64,000 nucleotides of DNA, from assembly GCA_947462335.1 (NCBI GenBank), contig OX381721.1:35452303-35516302 (forward strand), given 5' to 3'. The position numbers and the translations under genes are program-made. Origin of the DNA: Harmothoe impar. Taxonomy: Eukaryota > Annelida > Polychaeta > Phyllodocida > Polynoidae. The notes beneath the pieces were generated by a model. It did no database searches. It was not told the DNA's origin and was given only the letters and a program-made list of their open reading frames with translations. Of the stretch, positions 63,717 to 64,000 are shown in pieces; the first letter of the stretch is position 1; each line of letters begins with the position of its first letter.

Positions 63717-63725
63717 CTTTTTATA
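63717..63725 (-). promoter_or_regulatory. TATA-like box for the death-domain gene
   Basis: The minus strand reads CTGTATAAAAAGCTCTG about 155 bases upstream of the ATG. No other TATA-like word is close. Inferred from sequence only. Confidence 0.45.
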
Positions 63726-64000
63726 CAGAGGGAGTTTAATCCCATTTCCAACAGCACTCCAGCTGTGTAGCGACCTGTCCGCATGACGCTTTTTCAACCG
63801 CTCCGCTCCTTAAGAGCTTAGATGACGAGGGGTGTGTCATCGCTATCCGTGGAGACCAGCTGAAAACGGTGTTTCTTCCTCATCCATAGCCTTACCTCCT
63901 ACCCCCTACCTGAGGACGTCTCCCTCCCTCTGACATTCATTGTAACAAACGTCAGAGGTCAGGTGAAAATCGGATTTTTTTCATGCACAGCCTTAGTCAG

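Larger units (their letters stand above)
61729..64000. mobile_element. Second, diverged copy of the 10 kb element terminus (left end, truncated by window)
   Basis: Starts AGTAGTATTGTATGTATCGG and continues GGGACTATAGTTAAGTACTG, TTTATTACTCAATCGA and GCAGCCAATCAGAGG, collinear with 47382 onward. It then has its own CACGTG/ETS array, G-rich GGGGCACTCT module, hairpin and poly-T. It carries a different gene on the minus strand. The right end is outside the window, so the extent is not established. Confidence 0.75.

Noticed and set aside
63509..63784. Thr/Ala-repeat ORF overlapping the death-domain start
   Set aside because: It is the GCC repeat read in another frame. The death-domain frame has clear domain structure.

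Overview
This is a nuclear genome window from an animal, probably a marine invertebrate. It has long introns, abundant minisatellites, MITEs and retroelements, and one 200-base assembly gap. My best guess is an amphioxus (Branchiostoma), at moderate confidence. Intronic minisatellites that copy splice junctions ('mirage' minisatellites) have, as I recall, been described in that lineage, and amphioxus is rich in death-domain genes, DIRS elements and Polinton-like elements. Nothing in the window proves the species.

Layout. 1-6.7 kb is almost entirely tandem repeats: a C-rich 22-mer, a 34-mer, a CA/poly-C tract and a 1.7 kb purine minisatellite. From a CpG-rich start region at about 7.5-7.9 kb to 32.36 kb lies one host gene on the + strand, cytosolic aspartyl-tRNA synthetase (DARS1). 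I reconstruct 13 coding exons, 1605 nt and 534 residues, with intact class II motifs. Seven of its twelve introns carry tandem or partial copies of the adjoining splice junction or sequence abutting it. A roughly 2 kb repeat element starts 33 bp after the stop codon.

35.8-41.0 kb is a structurally complete DIRS-type tyrosine-recombinase retrotransposon: inverted terminal repeats, an internal complementary region, and gag-like, RT/RNase H/methyltransferase-like and YR ORFs. 43.1-59.8 kb is a decayed Ty3/Gypsy LTR element of about 5 kb with a 5-bp target duplication. Its integrase is split by a 1.7 kb palindromic element at a TA target. That palindrome is in turn split by a 10,055 bp element with terminal repeats of about 0.8-1.0 kb and a 6-bp target duplication, which resembles Polinton/Maverick ends.

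The 10 kb element lacks recognisable Polinton core genes. It carries one unrecognised minus-strand ORF interrupted by an amber codon. Its terminal repeats hold arrays of CCAAT, E2F-like, CACGTG and ETS-like motifs. A second, diverged copy of the terminus begins at about 61,729 and runs off the window. It carries a minus-strand gene with two tandem death-domain-like folds, the second cut by an in-frame stop. This family of large elements with promoter-like termini and differing cargo is the most likely undescribed system here.

Exon calls rest on reading frames, splice consensus and my knowledge of the DARS family. No database search was run, and repeat families are described by their ends and target duplications rather than by library names.
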